From: an uncultured Novosphingobium sp.
GTDB lineage: Bacteria; Pseudomonadota; Alphaproteobacteria; Sphingomonadales; Sphingomonadaceae
Assembly (NCBI GenBank): GCA_946886365.1
Contig: CAMPIM010000013.1
Span: 1 to 45,221 of the forward strand
Length of the DNA: 45,221 nt
Direction: 5' to 3'
Shown: positions 1-7,305 of the stretch, piece by piece
How positions within the stretch are numbered: position 1 is the stretch's first letter
Layout of the letters: each line of letters starts with the position of its first letter
Program-made: the position numbers and the translations under genes
Notes under the pieces: generated by a model
Databases searched by the model: none
What the model saw: only the letters and a program-made list of their open reading frames with translations
Told to the model about the DNA's origin: nothing

Positions 1-415
1 CTTGAACGAGCCTTAAACTCTCAAGTGACCGGCACAAAACCGTTACAAGTCCATCCTTCACCAGCCGGGTGAAGGTTTCCCATTGCGTCACCTCGTCGGC
101 ATCTAGCCGGGCAAGGTTCTCGATCATGGACGCCTCGATGGCGGCGGCATCATCTGTTTCGGACAGGACGCGGCACGGCAGCGGCTCGGCCTCGCCGGTC
201 TCCTGCGCGACGAGTCGCGCGGCATGAAAGCGCCGCGCGCCCGCGACGATCTCGAAATGGCCCTCCTCGCAACTAGGCCGGACGAGCAGGGTCTGGATGA
301 CGCCGCGCTTGCGGACCGTGGGCAGGATATCGCTGACATCGGGCGCCTTTCGTCCGTAGCGCATATTGGTCTTGCTCACACAAAGCTTGTCAGGCGCGAT
401 ATAAACGAGTGTCAT
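1..415 (-). CDS. ParB/RepB-like partition protein, N-terminal part (runs off left edge)
   Basis: Reads leftward from an ATG at 415 and stays open to the window edge. The visible 138 residues look like a ParB/Spo0J N-terminal domain: an opening MTLVYIAPDKL, a segment on querying and updating sites (TNMRYGRKAPDVSDI), a GVIQTLLVRP strand and the motif VAGARRFHAARL, equivalent to the GERRxxA box of the family, then AIEASMIENLARLDADEVTQWE. Such proteins bind centromere-like sites or, in ICEs, act as accessory ParB-like proteins. It lies downstream of DUF2958 and ardC on the same strand, the usual ICE order. Oddity: after about residue 118 the translation (VTVLCRSLESLRL) no longer resembles the expected helix-turn-helix region, so the gene may be broken near position 50. 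The family is clear; integrity is not. Confidence 0.7.
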   Translation of the reverse strand, partial: MTLVYIAPDKLCVSKTNMRYGRKAPDVSDILPTVRKRGVIQTLLVRPSCEEGHFEIVAGARRFHAARLVAQETGEAEPLPCRVLSETDDAAAIEASMIENLARLDADEVTQWETFTRLVKDGLVTVLCRSLESLRLVQ

Positions 416-529
416 GGCATTGCTCCTTTGGAGGGTTCGGGAGCCACTGGACTCCCTCACCGGTCCCTCACGTTTCGCGGCGTCGGGGGGCCGGCTTCTG
501 GGGGTGGCGGCGTGACGTGCCGCCTTACG

Positions 530-958
530 TCATCCCTCGGCCGGATCGGACGAAGGAGAAGCGGGAGCCGCGCCCGGCTGGGCGGCGCGACGGATCAGTG
601 TTTCGGCCCAGAGGATCGACCCCGCGCGGCGGGACCATTTTGCCCAGGCGGAAAGGGACAAATCGCTCTCGAAGCCGATGTCGCGCTCGATGAAGAGGCC
701 ATAGGGGAGCCGGACGGCGGCCAGCTCGGACAGGCTGAACCAGCCGAGTTCGGGACAGCCAAAGCCAAGGTCGGCAAGCCCGAACAAGGCGTCGCCATCC
801 TCAGCCAGTTCCGTTGCCAGCCATGTCGCGGCGCCCAGCGGGTTGAACAGCTTGACGAGGGGCTGCGGGTCGAAGCGCTCACCCTTGGTTTCATGGGCGC
901 GGCGCGCGATATCGTTGGCGCGCAGGGCGAAGCGGATTTCGGGGGTCAGGAGGATCAT
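530..958 (-). CDS. DUF2958 domain protein
   Basis: 142 residues starting MILLTPEIRFALRAN. The signature parts of DUF2958 are present: VKLFNPLGAATWLATEL (about 35-51), DGDALFGLADLGFGCPELGWFSL (about 54-76) and a closing GLFIERDIGF. DUF2958 proteins are small cytoplasmic proteins of unknown function carried by conjugative elements and often fused to or next to ArdC-like genes. Its ATG at 958 overlaps the stop of the upstream ardC by four bases (ATGA), so the two are translationally coupled. The last 25 residues are alanine/proline/serine rich and not part of the domain. The family call is firm; the biological role is unknown. Confidence 0.85.
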   Translation of the reverse strand: MILLTPEIRFALRANDIARRAHETKGERFDPQPLVKLFNPLGAATWLATELAEDGDALFGLADLGFGCPELGWFSLSELAAVRLPYGLFIERDIGFESDLSLSAWAKWSRRAGSILWAETLIRRAAQPGAAPASPSSDPAEG

Positions 959-1923
959 GCCGCCAAACTCCTCTGTTCGCGCGCCGCCTGCGCCTCCCGA
1001 TGCCGGGCCAGCAGCCAGTTCGCTGCCTTGCTGGCGGCGCTCGCGGCACGAAAGATCGCGCGGCTATCTTCCCTCAAGACGCCTAGCCACGTGCCGATAT
1101 AATCGGCGTGACGCACGGTCGGGACGATGCCGAGTGCGGCGCACATGAAGGCCGACCCCATCTCGGCGACCAGTTCCTCGCGGGCATAATCCTTGCTGCC
1201 AAAAGGATTGCGCAGGTTTCGGCCAAGCCGCTTGGCATGGCCTGTCGCATGGGTCAGCTCGTGCAGGCAGGTCCGGTAATAATTGACCTGATCGAAGAAG
1301 GCGGGCTGCGGTGGTACAGCCACAAAATCAGGGCCGGGCGCGTAATAGGCCTCATCGCCGCCGATGCGGACTTCGACGCCCGATGCGGCGATCACTTCCT
1401 CTGCAAGCGGCACGATCTCGCGTTCGGGCAGCGGCGCGGGATCGGCGGCCAGCCCCTCGCGAAGCCCCTCGCATTGCGCGACATTGAAGACCGTGAAGCG
1501 CTTCAGGAAGGGAATGGACCGAACGTCCCCGCCCTCGCGCGAGGCCCGTTCCTTCTCCGCCTCGGGCGTGAAGCTGTCGGCATAGACGACCCTCACGCCG
1601 CGCTCGCCCTTTCGGACAGCGCCGCCTGCTTCCAAGGCCTGGCGGAAGGTCAGCCAGCTTTGCGAAGGCCAGCCCTGCTCGATCACCCTGCCCCACAGGA
1701 TGAGAATATTCACCCCGGAATAGGGGCGGCCAGTCAGCGCATTGCGCGGCAGCGCGGGACCGACCACTTCGACCTGTCCCCATGGCTGCACCCACGGCAA
1801 CCGCCCCGCTTCCAGTTCAGCGATGATCCGCGCGGTCACCTCGTCATAAAGGTTCGCGCGCGGCTCCTGCGCTTCTCCCGCTTCACCCTCACGGTTGGCG
1901 CAACGGCTGGTCTTCCTCGGCAT
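955..1923 (-). CDS. ardC: ArdC-type antirestriction protein (ssDNA-binding N-domain plus zincin metallopeptidase)
   Basis: 322 residues from the ATG at 1923; a longer open frame to 2181 is only GC-rich leader. An ArdC N-terminal ssDNA-binding domain spans about residues 25-150 (NLYDEVTARIIAELEAG, then PWGQ, NALTGRPYSGVN and a WLTFRQA segment). A gluzincin-like metallopeptidase domain follows, with HELTH at 221-225, a downstream GHAKRLGR and the glutamate helix REELVAEMGSAF. ArdC proteins protect incoming single-stranded DNA from host restriction during conjugation. The gene is first in a unit with DUF2958 (ATGA overlap) and parB-like. A 375-bp leader full of hairpins precedes it. All catalytic residues look intact. 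Confidence 0.88.
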   Translation of the reverse strand: MPRKTSRCANREGEAGEAQEPRANLYDEVTARIIAELEAGRLPWVQPWGQVEVVGPALPRNALTGRPYSGVNILILWGRVIEQGWPSQSWLTFRQALEAGGAVRKGERGVRVVYADSFTPEAEKERASREGGDVRSIPFLKRFTVFNVAQCEGLREGLAADPAPLPEREIVPLAEEVIAASGVEVRIGGDEAYYAPGPDFVAVPPQPAFFDQVNYYRTCLHELTHATGHAKRLGRNLRNPFGSKDYAREELVAEMGSAFMCAALGIVPTVRHADYIGTWLGVLREDSRAIFRAASAASKAANWLLARHREAQAAREQRSLAA

Positions 1924-2298
1924 GGCCTGTCCTCCACGCCGCCCAAAAAGGCACAAAGCCTCCCCGCGAAGGCGGGGGTGGGCGGCAAGACGCGACCAAG
2001 AGGCCCGGCAAAGCCGGGCGAAGACACCGCAAGGGCGCAACAAAGTGGAGCACCCCGGACGCGCAGCGGCAGGGGTTGGCTTCGCCCGCGACGGGCCTAG
2101 CCGGGAGCGCCGCCCGCACCCGCCGTAACGGGAGAGGCAACAAGCAACGCCGCCGCGCACAGCGGCGACCGCAGATCCCATCGCCAGCGATCGTTACCGG
2201 AAGGCCGAGACCCGAAGGGGCTCGGCGGCGCCGGCCTTCAGGCCAAAGCCGTAGAGCGCGGTCGCGGCAAAGCCGCGAGGCGCCGATGGCTCAATCGT
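1924..2298 (-). promoter_or_regulatory. Hairpin-rich leader upstream of ardC
   Basis: A gene-free 375-bp stretch packed with short perfect or near-perfect hairpins: 1962-1977 (CCCCGC, loop GAAG), 2003-2019 (GCCCGGC, loop AAA), 2204-2226 (GCCGAG plus inner CCC, loop GAA) and 2262-2278 (TCGCGGC, loop AAA). It lies directly 5' of ardC on the transcribed strand. It may be a structured untranslated leader or, by analogy with ssDNA promoters in plasmid leading regions, an early-expression element. The hairpins are seen; the function is inferred. Confidence 0.45.
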
Positions 2299-2574
2299 TC
2301 AAGTATCTAAGGCAGGACGGTCAAAGGCTTCGATTGCCTGACCCAGCCCCTCCCCGACAATCCAGCGAGCACGCTCAAGGTGCGAACGCCAGCAGGCTTC
2401 CGCCCCGGCATCTGACACGTCGAGCCCCAGGATGACCGATGCCGCATCGCGCCAATCCTGGCCTGTGTCCGCAGCATCCAGGAGCGCGGCATAGAGTGGA
2501 AGACTGCACCGATCATATTCGGCAACCGTTCGGCCATCTGGAGCTCGTTCGTTTACTCTGACCATAGCTTCCAT
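2299..2574 (-). CDS. Small conserved mobile-element protein, unknown function
   Basis: 91 residues, or 88 from the second ATG at 2565. It is acidic and helical, with a central QDWRDAASVILGLD segment and a W-rich end (RSHLERARWIVGEGLGQAIEAF). I do not recognise a named domain. The sequence has normal amino-acid composition and lies on the strand of ardC, divergent from the XRE regulator at 2644. Small genes of this kind sit beside XRE/DUF2285 genes in alphaproteobacterial ICEs. The shared intergenic region carries a palindrome that could control both. Probably a real gene; function not assignable. Confidence 0.6.
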   Translation of the reverse strand: MEAMVRVNERAPDGRTVAEYDRCSLPLYAALLDAADTGQDWRDAASVILGLDVSDAGAEACWRSHLERARWIVGEGLGQAIEAFDRPALDT

Positions 2575-2591
2575 CTCTGCGCTCGCTTCGA

Positions 2592-2611
2592 TTATTCAAT
2601 ATAGTGAATAA
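2592..2611. promoter_or_regulatory. Palindromic operator candidate between divergent genes
   Basis: TTATTCA, a six-base AT-rich spacer (ATATAG), then TGAATAA: perfect 7-bp arms in a 20-bp site. It sits in the 51-70 bp between the minus-strand gene starting at 2574 and the XRE regulator starting at 2644, and is strikingly AT-rich for this GC-rich region. This is the expected place and shape for autoregulation by the adjacent XRE protein. Confidence 0.55.
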
Positions 2612-2643
2612 CACGCAGCTGGCAATTGCTCGACCTAGACCCG

Positions 2644-2859
2644 ATGGACATGCGTAAGGTCATCGGCAGCAATTTTGCGAGACTGAGGAAGGAAAAAGGC
2701 CTCACGCAAGAGGCGGTGGCGGAACGTTCAGGGTTCTCACAAAGTTACATCGGCTGGCTTGAGCGTGGTCAGCGAAATCCGACCGCCATATCAATCTGGC
2801 TTCTTGCACAAGCAGTGGATGCGATGCCTGCCGATTTGGTCCAACCTGTCCCCGAGTAG
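2644..2859 (+). CDS. XRE-family helix-turn-helix regulator
   Basis: 71 residues from the ATG at 2644 (MDMRKVIGSNFARLRKEKG), chosen because homologues begin MDIRK; an in-frame TTG at 2626 would add six residues. A single Cro/C1-type HTH fills the protein: LRKEKGLTQEAVAERSGFSQSYIGWLERGQRNPT holds helices 2 and 3, followed by ISIWLLAQAVDAMPADLV. No other domain is present. Size and context (next to a DUF2285 gene and ardC) fit the small XRE regulators of ICEs, which control excision or transfer genes. It probably represses itself and the divergent gene through the palindrome at 2592-2611. Its end faces the DUF2285 remnant. Confidence 0.88.
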   Translation: MDMRKVIGSNFARLRKEKGLTQEAVAERSGFSQSYIGWLERGQRNPTAISIWLLAQAVDAMPADLVQPVPE

Positions 2860-2877
2860 CGGCAGCCCTGAACTACA

Positions 2878-3252
2878 TTAGCACAGAAGCCCCCGCCACC
2901 CTCCTCCCGCCATTCGCCGCGCCAAGGCAATCATCCGCCTGCAATGTGACTTGAGCGCCTCTCCCGGCGCGCCCCACTCCTCAGCCACCCGCCGCGCGCC
3001 GAACAACAATATACCGACGTCGCGTATGCTGGCACCTGCCTGGAGGGCATCATGCGTCCGCAGCGCATCGACGACCCGTCGGTCCCGCTGCCGCTTTCGC
3101 GGGAGCGGGAGAGACAATCTGCCCGTACGACAGAGATTATGAAAGGCCCGCAGCGGCGCGAGCAACGGCTTGATGTCGCCGACCCCTGAGAAGTCGTAAC
3201 GAAGCGACACCGGCCCGTGGAGCAGCGTCCCCTCCAAGACATCGAGGCGCAA
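2878..3252 (-). pseudogene. DUF2285 domain protein, 5'-truncated
   Basis: The minus-strand frame encodes about 124 residues of a DUF2285 domain: LEGTLLHGPVSLRYDFSG, LRAFHNLCRTGRL, a run of basic residues, then RRVVDALRTHDALQAGASIRDVGILLFG and a closing ALARRMAGGGWRGLL. DUF2285 proteins of ICEs are normally around 180-250 residues with an N-terminal segment before this point. Here no ATG precedes the domain, only a TTG at 3252, and a stop lies immediately upstream. The break coincides within about 25 bp with the start of a truncated trbE on the opposite strand, so both genes were cut by one rearrangement. Function of the intact family: putative DNA-binding regulator. Confidence 0.75.
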
Positions 3253-3278
3253 GCCACTAGATTTGCCTCCGATCAGGA

Positions 3279-4319
3279 TATCCGAACGCGCAGGTCTATA
3301 TCTTCGACAAGGGCAATAGCGCGCGGGCAGCAGTGCTCGCTTGTGGCGGCACGCATCATGCGCTGGGATCGGACGAGGGCGACGGCGGATGCGAGGCCTT
3401 CCAGCCTCTCGCCGGCATCGACCAGTCGGGCGAGAGGAGCTGGGCGGCGGAGTGGATCGCCGCGCTGCTGGCGCATGAGAATGTGCCGGTCACGCCGGAA
3501 GTGAAGGAGGCGATCTGGACGGGCCTCAGCAGCCTGGCGTCCGCGCCGCGCGAGGAGCGGACCATGACCGGGCTCGCCCTGCTGCTCCAGTCGAACGCAC
3601 TGCGCACCGCGCTCCAGCCCTATACGCTCGAAGGACCGCACGGCCGGCTGCTCGATGCTGCCGAACAACAATTGGCCCTCGGCGACCTGCAATGTTTCGA
3701 GACCGAGGCACTGATGGGCATGGGCTCGGCGGTCGCGCCGGTGCTGACCTATCTCTTCCACCGGATCGAAGAGCGGTTCGACGGCCGGCCGACGCTGCTG
3801 ATCCTCGACGAGGCCTGGATCTTCCTCGACCATCCGCTTTTCTCCGCACGCATCCGCGAATGGCTGAAGGTGCTCCGCAAGAAGAATGTGGCGGTGCTGT
3901 TTGCCACGCAGAGCCTCGCCGATATTGCCGGCTCGGCCATTGCGCCAGCCATCATCGAGAGCTGCCCGCAGCGCATCCTGCTTCCCAATGACCGCGCGAT
4001 CGAGCCGCAGGGCCATGACATCTATCAGCGCTTCGGCCTCAATGACCGGCAGATCGAGCTGATCGCGCGGGCGACGCCCAAGCGGCACTATTACCTCCAG
4101 TCCGCGCGCGGCAACCGGCTGTTCGAGCTTAGCCTCGGCCCGCTCGCCGTCGCGCTGTGTGGCTCGTCCGACCCCGCCGCGCAGGCCCGGATCGACACCA
4201 TTCTCGCCGAACAGGGTCGCGACGGCTTCGCGGAAGCCTTCCTGCGCGACGCCGGCCTCGAATGGGCGGCCGAGATCGCCGCTGCCTTTTCCGCTTACGA
4301 AACCCAAGGAGACAATTGA
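3279..4319 (+). pseudogene. trbE: Conjugal transfer ATPase TrbE, 5'-truncated
   Basis: About 346 codons of the C-terminal half of TrbE (VirB4 family), starting abruptly at YPNAQVYIFDKGNSARAAVLACGG. Intact TrbE is about 800 residues. Visible parts: FQPLAGIDQSGERSWAAEW, the Walker B region LLILDEAWIFLDHPLF (around 3796-3840), the VLFATQSLADIAGSA motif and the C-terminal GPLAVALCGSSDP. The Walker A half is absent from the window. A stop codon sits 21 bp upstream in frame at 3258, so no full product can be made; an in-frame GTG at 3333 could at most give a fragment. It overlaps trbJ by one base (TGATG). Loss of TrbE should disable this type IV secretion system unless it is supplied in trans. Confidence 0.85.
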
Positions 4320-5062
4320 TGCATATCCCCGCCAAAAGGCATCTGGTCGCGGCCGTCCTCGGCCTGGGCGCAGGCGGCAGCCTTGCCCTCTGCACCATGA
4401 TGCCGGCGACGCCCGCGCAGGCCATCACCGTGTTCGATCCGAGCAATTATGCCCAGAACATCCTGACCGCCGCGCGCACCCTCCAGCAGGTCAACCAGCA
4501 AATCCAGCAACTCCAGAACGAGGCGCAGATGCTGGTCAACATGGGCAGGAACTTGAGCCGCATCGATTTCCCGCAACTCGATGCCCTTCGTCAAAAGCTC
4601 ACCGAGATCGACAGGCTCATGGGCCGGGCGCAGGCGATCGACTTCCGGGTCGACCAGCTTGACGACAGGTTCCAGTCACTCTTCCCCCAGGACTTTTCCT
4701 CGGCGCTGCGCAGCGATGCGCGAGTCCGCGATGCCCGGACCCGCCTCGATGCCAGCATGGGCGCGTTCCGCCAGACGATGACGGTGCAGGCGCAGGTCGT
4801 CGAGAATATCCAGAGCGACAGCAAGGCGCTTGGCCAGATCGTTGCGCGGAGCCAGGGCGCGCAAGGTTCACTTGCAGCCCAGCAAGCGACGAACCAGCTC
4901 CTCGCGCTCACCGCCAAGCAGCAGTTCCAGCTCCAGCACATGATGGCCGCGCAGTTCCGCAGCGAGGCGGTCGAGCAGGCGCGGCGCGCGACGCAGGCGA
5001 CCGAAGCACGCGCTGCCACCAAGAAGTTCCTCGGTTCCGGATCGGCCTACACGCCCGACTAA
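4319..5062 (+). CDS. trbJ: P-type conjugal transfer protein TrbJ (VirB5-like)
   Basis: 247 residues from the ATG overlapping the trbE stop. An N-terminal signal peptide (basic start, then a hydrophobic AVLGLGAGGSLALC stretch, cleavage near PAQA at about 39) leads to ITVFDPSNYAQNILTAARTLQQVNQQIQQLQNEA, the hallmark opening of mature TrbJ. The rest is glutamine/alanine-rich coiled coil to KKFLGSGSAYTPD. TrbJ is the periplasmic VirB5-like pilus-tip component of the mating-pair system. Full length for the family. It opens the surviving trbJ-L-F-G-I block; a 137-bp hairpin-rich spacer separates it from trbL, and no trbK entry-exclusion gene is seen there. Confidence 0.93.
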   Translation: MHIPAKRHLVAAVLGLGAGGSLALCTMMPATPAQAITVFDPSNYAQNILTAARTLQQVNQQIQQLQNEAQMLVNMGRNLSRIDFPQLDALRQKLTEIDRLMGRAQAIDFRVDQLDDRFQSLFPQDFSSALRSDARVRDARTRLDASMGAFRQTMTVQAQVVENIQSDSKALGQIVARSQGAQGSLAAQQATNQLLALTAKQQFQLQHMMAAQFRSEAVEQARRATQATEARAATKKFLGSGSAYTPD

Positions 5063-5067
5063 CCCCT

Positions 5068-5170
5068 CGGGCCCTTGGCCCGGTCTGGTCACCAGCGATC
5101 GGCGGCTCGCCCTCTCGCCGCCGGTCGCCGTCGCGGGGCGTGGTTTTGCTCCCCCGCCGCGCCCCGCGAC
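5068..5170. promoter_or_regulatory. Three tandem hairpins in the trbJ-trbL spacer
   Basis: Three inverted repeats follow one another: 5068-5082 (CGGGCC, loop CTT), 5100-5123 (CGGCGGC arms) and 5130-5170 (GTCGCGGGGCG, 19-nt loop, perfect 11-bp stem). There is no T-run after the last one, so it is not a classic terminator. It may moderate readthrough or protect the mRNA end between trbJ and trbL. The structures are seen; the role is inferred. Confidence 0.5.
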
Positions 5171-5199
5171 ATCCTCACAGTCACCAGGAAGGCAGCCCC

Positions 5200-6501
5200 T
5201 TGAACGACCTCAATGTCATCGACCGCTTCCTGGCTGCGTTCATCACGTACATCGACAGCGGGTTCGGCCTGCTGGGTCCAGATGTCGGCTTCCTGACCGC
5301 AACGCTGATCGGCATCGACATCACGCTTGCCGGGCTGTTCTGGGCGATGGGCGGCGAGGACGATGTCATCGGCCGTTTCTTGCGGAAAATCCTCTTTGTG
5401 GGCGCATTCGCGTTCATCCTGAACCGCTTTTCGACGCTGGCCGACATCATCTTCCGTTCGTTCGCGCAGGCAGGACTGACCGCCGGTGGCGGCATGCTCT
5501 CGGCCGACGATCTCCTCAAGCCCGGACGGCTTGCGGGCACCGGCTTCGCGGCAGCCTGGCCGCTTCTTGACCAGGCGAGCGAGATGGTCGGCTTTACGAC
5601 CTTCTTCGATAATTTCCTCACCATCATGGTGCTGCTGTTCGCCTGGGCGCTGGTGATAATCGCTTTCTTCATCCTCGCCGTGCAGATGTTCGTCTGCATC
5701 CTCGAGTTCAAGCTGACGAGCCTTGCGGGTTTCATCCTCGTGCCATTCGCGCTTTGGAACCGGACCAGCTTCCTGGCCGAGCGCGTGCTGGGCAATGTGG
5801 TCAGCTCCGGCATCAAGGTGATGATGCTCGCCGTCATCGTCGGCATCGGCTCCCATTTCTTCACCGAGTTCACCGACGCCCTCCAGGGCCAGGAGCCCGA
5901 TGTCGGCCAAGCCATGAGCCTGGTGCTCGCCAGCCTCTCACTGCTGGGGCTCGGTATCTTCGGGCCATCGATCGCCTCAGGGCTCGTGTCGGGCGCGCCG
6001 CAGCTCGGCGCTGGCGCCGCCATCGGCACGACCATGGGTGCGGGAGGCATGGCGATGATGGCTGGTGGCGCGGCCGTCGGAGGAGCGCGCCTCGCAGGTG
6101 GCGGAGCGCTCAGCGCCATCCGCTCTGGCACGACGATGGGCTCCGCTGCATCCACCGCTTACCAGCTGGGACAGGAACAAGCGGGCAAGTCCACGATCGG
6201 TGCTGGCCTCTCCGGCGTCGCGGAAGCCGCGGGCAATGCGGCGCGCGCCCGCACCAGCAGTGCCCTCGGTCTTGGCGAAGCCGCGACGAGCGGTCGGCGG
6301 GCGGCTTGGAATGCGCTCAATAACAAAAACTCCCCGTCGCCGGCGAGCGGCGGCGGGGAGACTGGCGCGCCAGCCTGGGCGGCCGCGATGCGCAGCGAAC
6401 AGACCAGCCGCCATCGCCGCCAGCTTGCCGTCCACGCCATCAGCCAGGGCGACCGCGGCGGTGGCTCCGCCATGCCCGACATCAAAGAAAGGAACGACTA
6501 A
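5200..6501 (+). CDS. trbL: Conjugal transfer protein TrbL (VirB6-like channel)
   Basis: 433 residues from TTG at 5200, picked because AGGAAGG lies 8-15 bases before it and the product then starts NDLNVIDRFLAAFITYIDSGFGLLG as in the family. Five or more membrane segments occupy residues 30-300 (for example ATLIGIDITLAGLFWAMGG, IMVLLFAWALVIIAFFILAVQMFV, IMLAVIVGIGSHFF). A glycine/alanine/methionine-rich linker (about 270-330) and a polar cytoplasmic tail follow. TrbL is the polytopic inner-membrane channel of the P-type T4SS. Length and topology are normal. trbF follows after three bases. A TTG start may keep its level low. Confidence 0.92.
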   Translation: MNDLNVIDRFLAAFITYIDSGFGLLGPDVGFLTATLIGIDITLAGLFWAMGGEDDVIGRFLRKILFVGAFAFILNRFSTLADIIFRSFAQAGLTAGGGMLSADDLLKPGRLAGTGFAAAWPLLDQASEMVGFTTFFDNFLTIMVLLFAWALVIIAFFILAVQMFVCILEFKLTSLAGFILVPFALWNRTSFLAERVLGNVVSSGIKVMMLAVIVGIGSHFFTEFTDALQGQEPDVGQAMSLVLASLSLLGLGIFGPSIASGLVSGAPQLGAGAAIGTTMGAGGMAMMAGGAAVGGARLAGGGALSAIRSGTTMGSAASTAYQLGQEQAGKSTIGAGLSGVAEAAGNAARARTSSALGLGEAATSGRRAAWNALNNKNSPSPASGGGETGAPAWAAAMRSEQTSRHRRQLAVHAISQGDRGGGSAMPDIKERND

Positions 6502-6504
6502 GCC

Positions 6505-7305
6505 ATGTTCTTCAAGCGAAGCATGCAGCGCTATGGGCGCACGCCGCCACCCGAGACGCCCTACCAGCGAGCGGGCCAGCTTTGGGACGAGCGGATCGGA
6601 TCGGCTCGCGTCCAGGCGCACAGCTGGCGGCTGATGGCGTTTGGCTGCCTGTTCCTGACTGCAGGCACCTCGGCGGCGCTTGCCTGGCAGTCGCTGCAGA
6701 GCCGGATCGTCCCCTATGTCGTCGAGGTCGACCGGCTCGGCGAGGCTCGCGCCGTGCAGGCGGCCGATGTGGATTATAGGCCGACCGATCCGCAGGTCGC
6801 TTGGCACCTGGCCCGCTTCATTACCAACATCCGCTCGGTGTCGCTCGATCCCGTGCTAATGCGGCGCGGCTGGCTCGACGCCTATGATTTTGCAACCAGG
6901 CGGGGCGCGCAGTTTCTCGGCGGATATGCCCGCGCGGCCTCCCCCTTCGCCCATGTCGGTGAGCGAACCGTGTCGGTCCAGGTCACCAGCGTCGTGCGTG
7001 CCTCCGACAAGTCGTTCCAGGTCAAATGGACCGAGAGTGTTTTCGAAAGGGGAGCGCAGTCCGGAACGAGCCGATGGACCGCGATCCTGACGATCACGAC
7101 CAAGGCGCCCGCCAGTGCCGACATGCTGCGGAAAAATCCGCTCGGCATCTATGTCGATGCGATCGACTGGAGCCGCGAACTCGACGGAGACACCGCTCCG
7201 TCAGCGCCCCGCCCACCAGCCCAGCCCGGCCAAACCCCTGGTTCCCCATCCGCACCAGCGCTGGCGGGAGCCGCCATCCAGAACAGCCAGGAGTCTCAGC
7301 CATGA
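6505..7305 (+). CDS. trbF: Conjugal transfer protein TrbF (VirB8-like)
   Basis: 266 residues. The N-terminus MFFKRSMQRYGRTPPPETPYQRAGQLWDERIGS is typical of TrbF. One transmembrane helix (LMAFGCLFLTAGTSAALAW, about 48-66) is followed by a periplasmic VirB8 fold: SRIVPYVVEVDRLGEA, AWHLARFITNIRSVSLDP, and a VQVTSVVRASDKSFQVKWTE strand pair. The C-terminus is a proline-rich extension (APSAPRPPAQPG) beyond the usual fold. VirB8-type proteins assemble the inner-membrane platform of the secretion channel. The stop overlaps the trbG start (ATGA at 7302), indicating coupled translation. Confidence 0.93.
   Translation: MFFKRSMQRYGRTPPPETPYQRAGQLWDERIGSARVQAHSWRLMAFGCLFLTAGTSAALAWQSLQSRIVPYVVEVDRLGEARAVQAADVDYRPTDPQVAWHLARFITNIRSVSLDPVLMRRGWLDAYDFATRRGAQFLGGYARAASPFAHVGERTVSVQVTSVVRASDKSFQVKWTESVFERGAQSGTSRWTAILTITTKAPASADMLRKNPLGIYVDAIDWSRELDGDTAPSAPRPPAQPGQTPGSPSAPALAGAAIQNSQESQP

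Noticed and set aside
1108..2100. Long plus-strand frame opposite ardC
   Set aside because: The minus strand encodes a clear ArdC with HELTH; the plus frame has no family features.
3273..4307. Long minus-strand frame opposite trbE
   Set aside because: Shadow of the trbE remnant; arginine/glutamate-rich composition typical of antisense GC-rich DNA and no motif.
5089..6155. Two long minus-strand frames opposite trbL
   Set aside because: They mirror a membrane protein gene and are rich in charged or small residues without domains.
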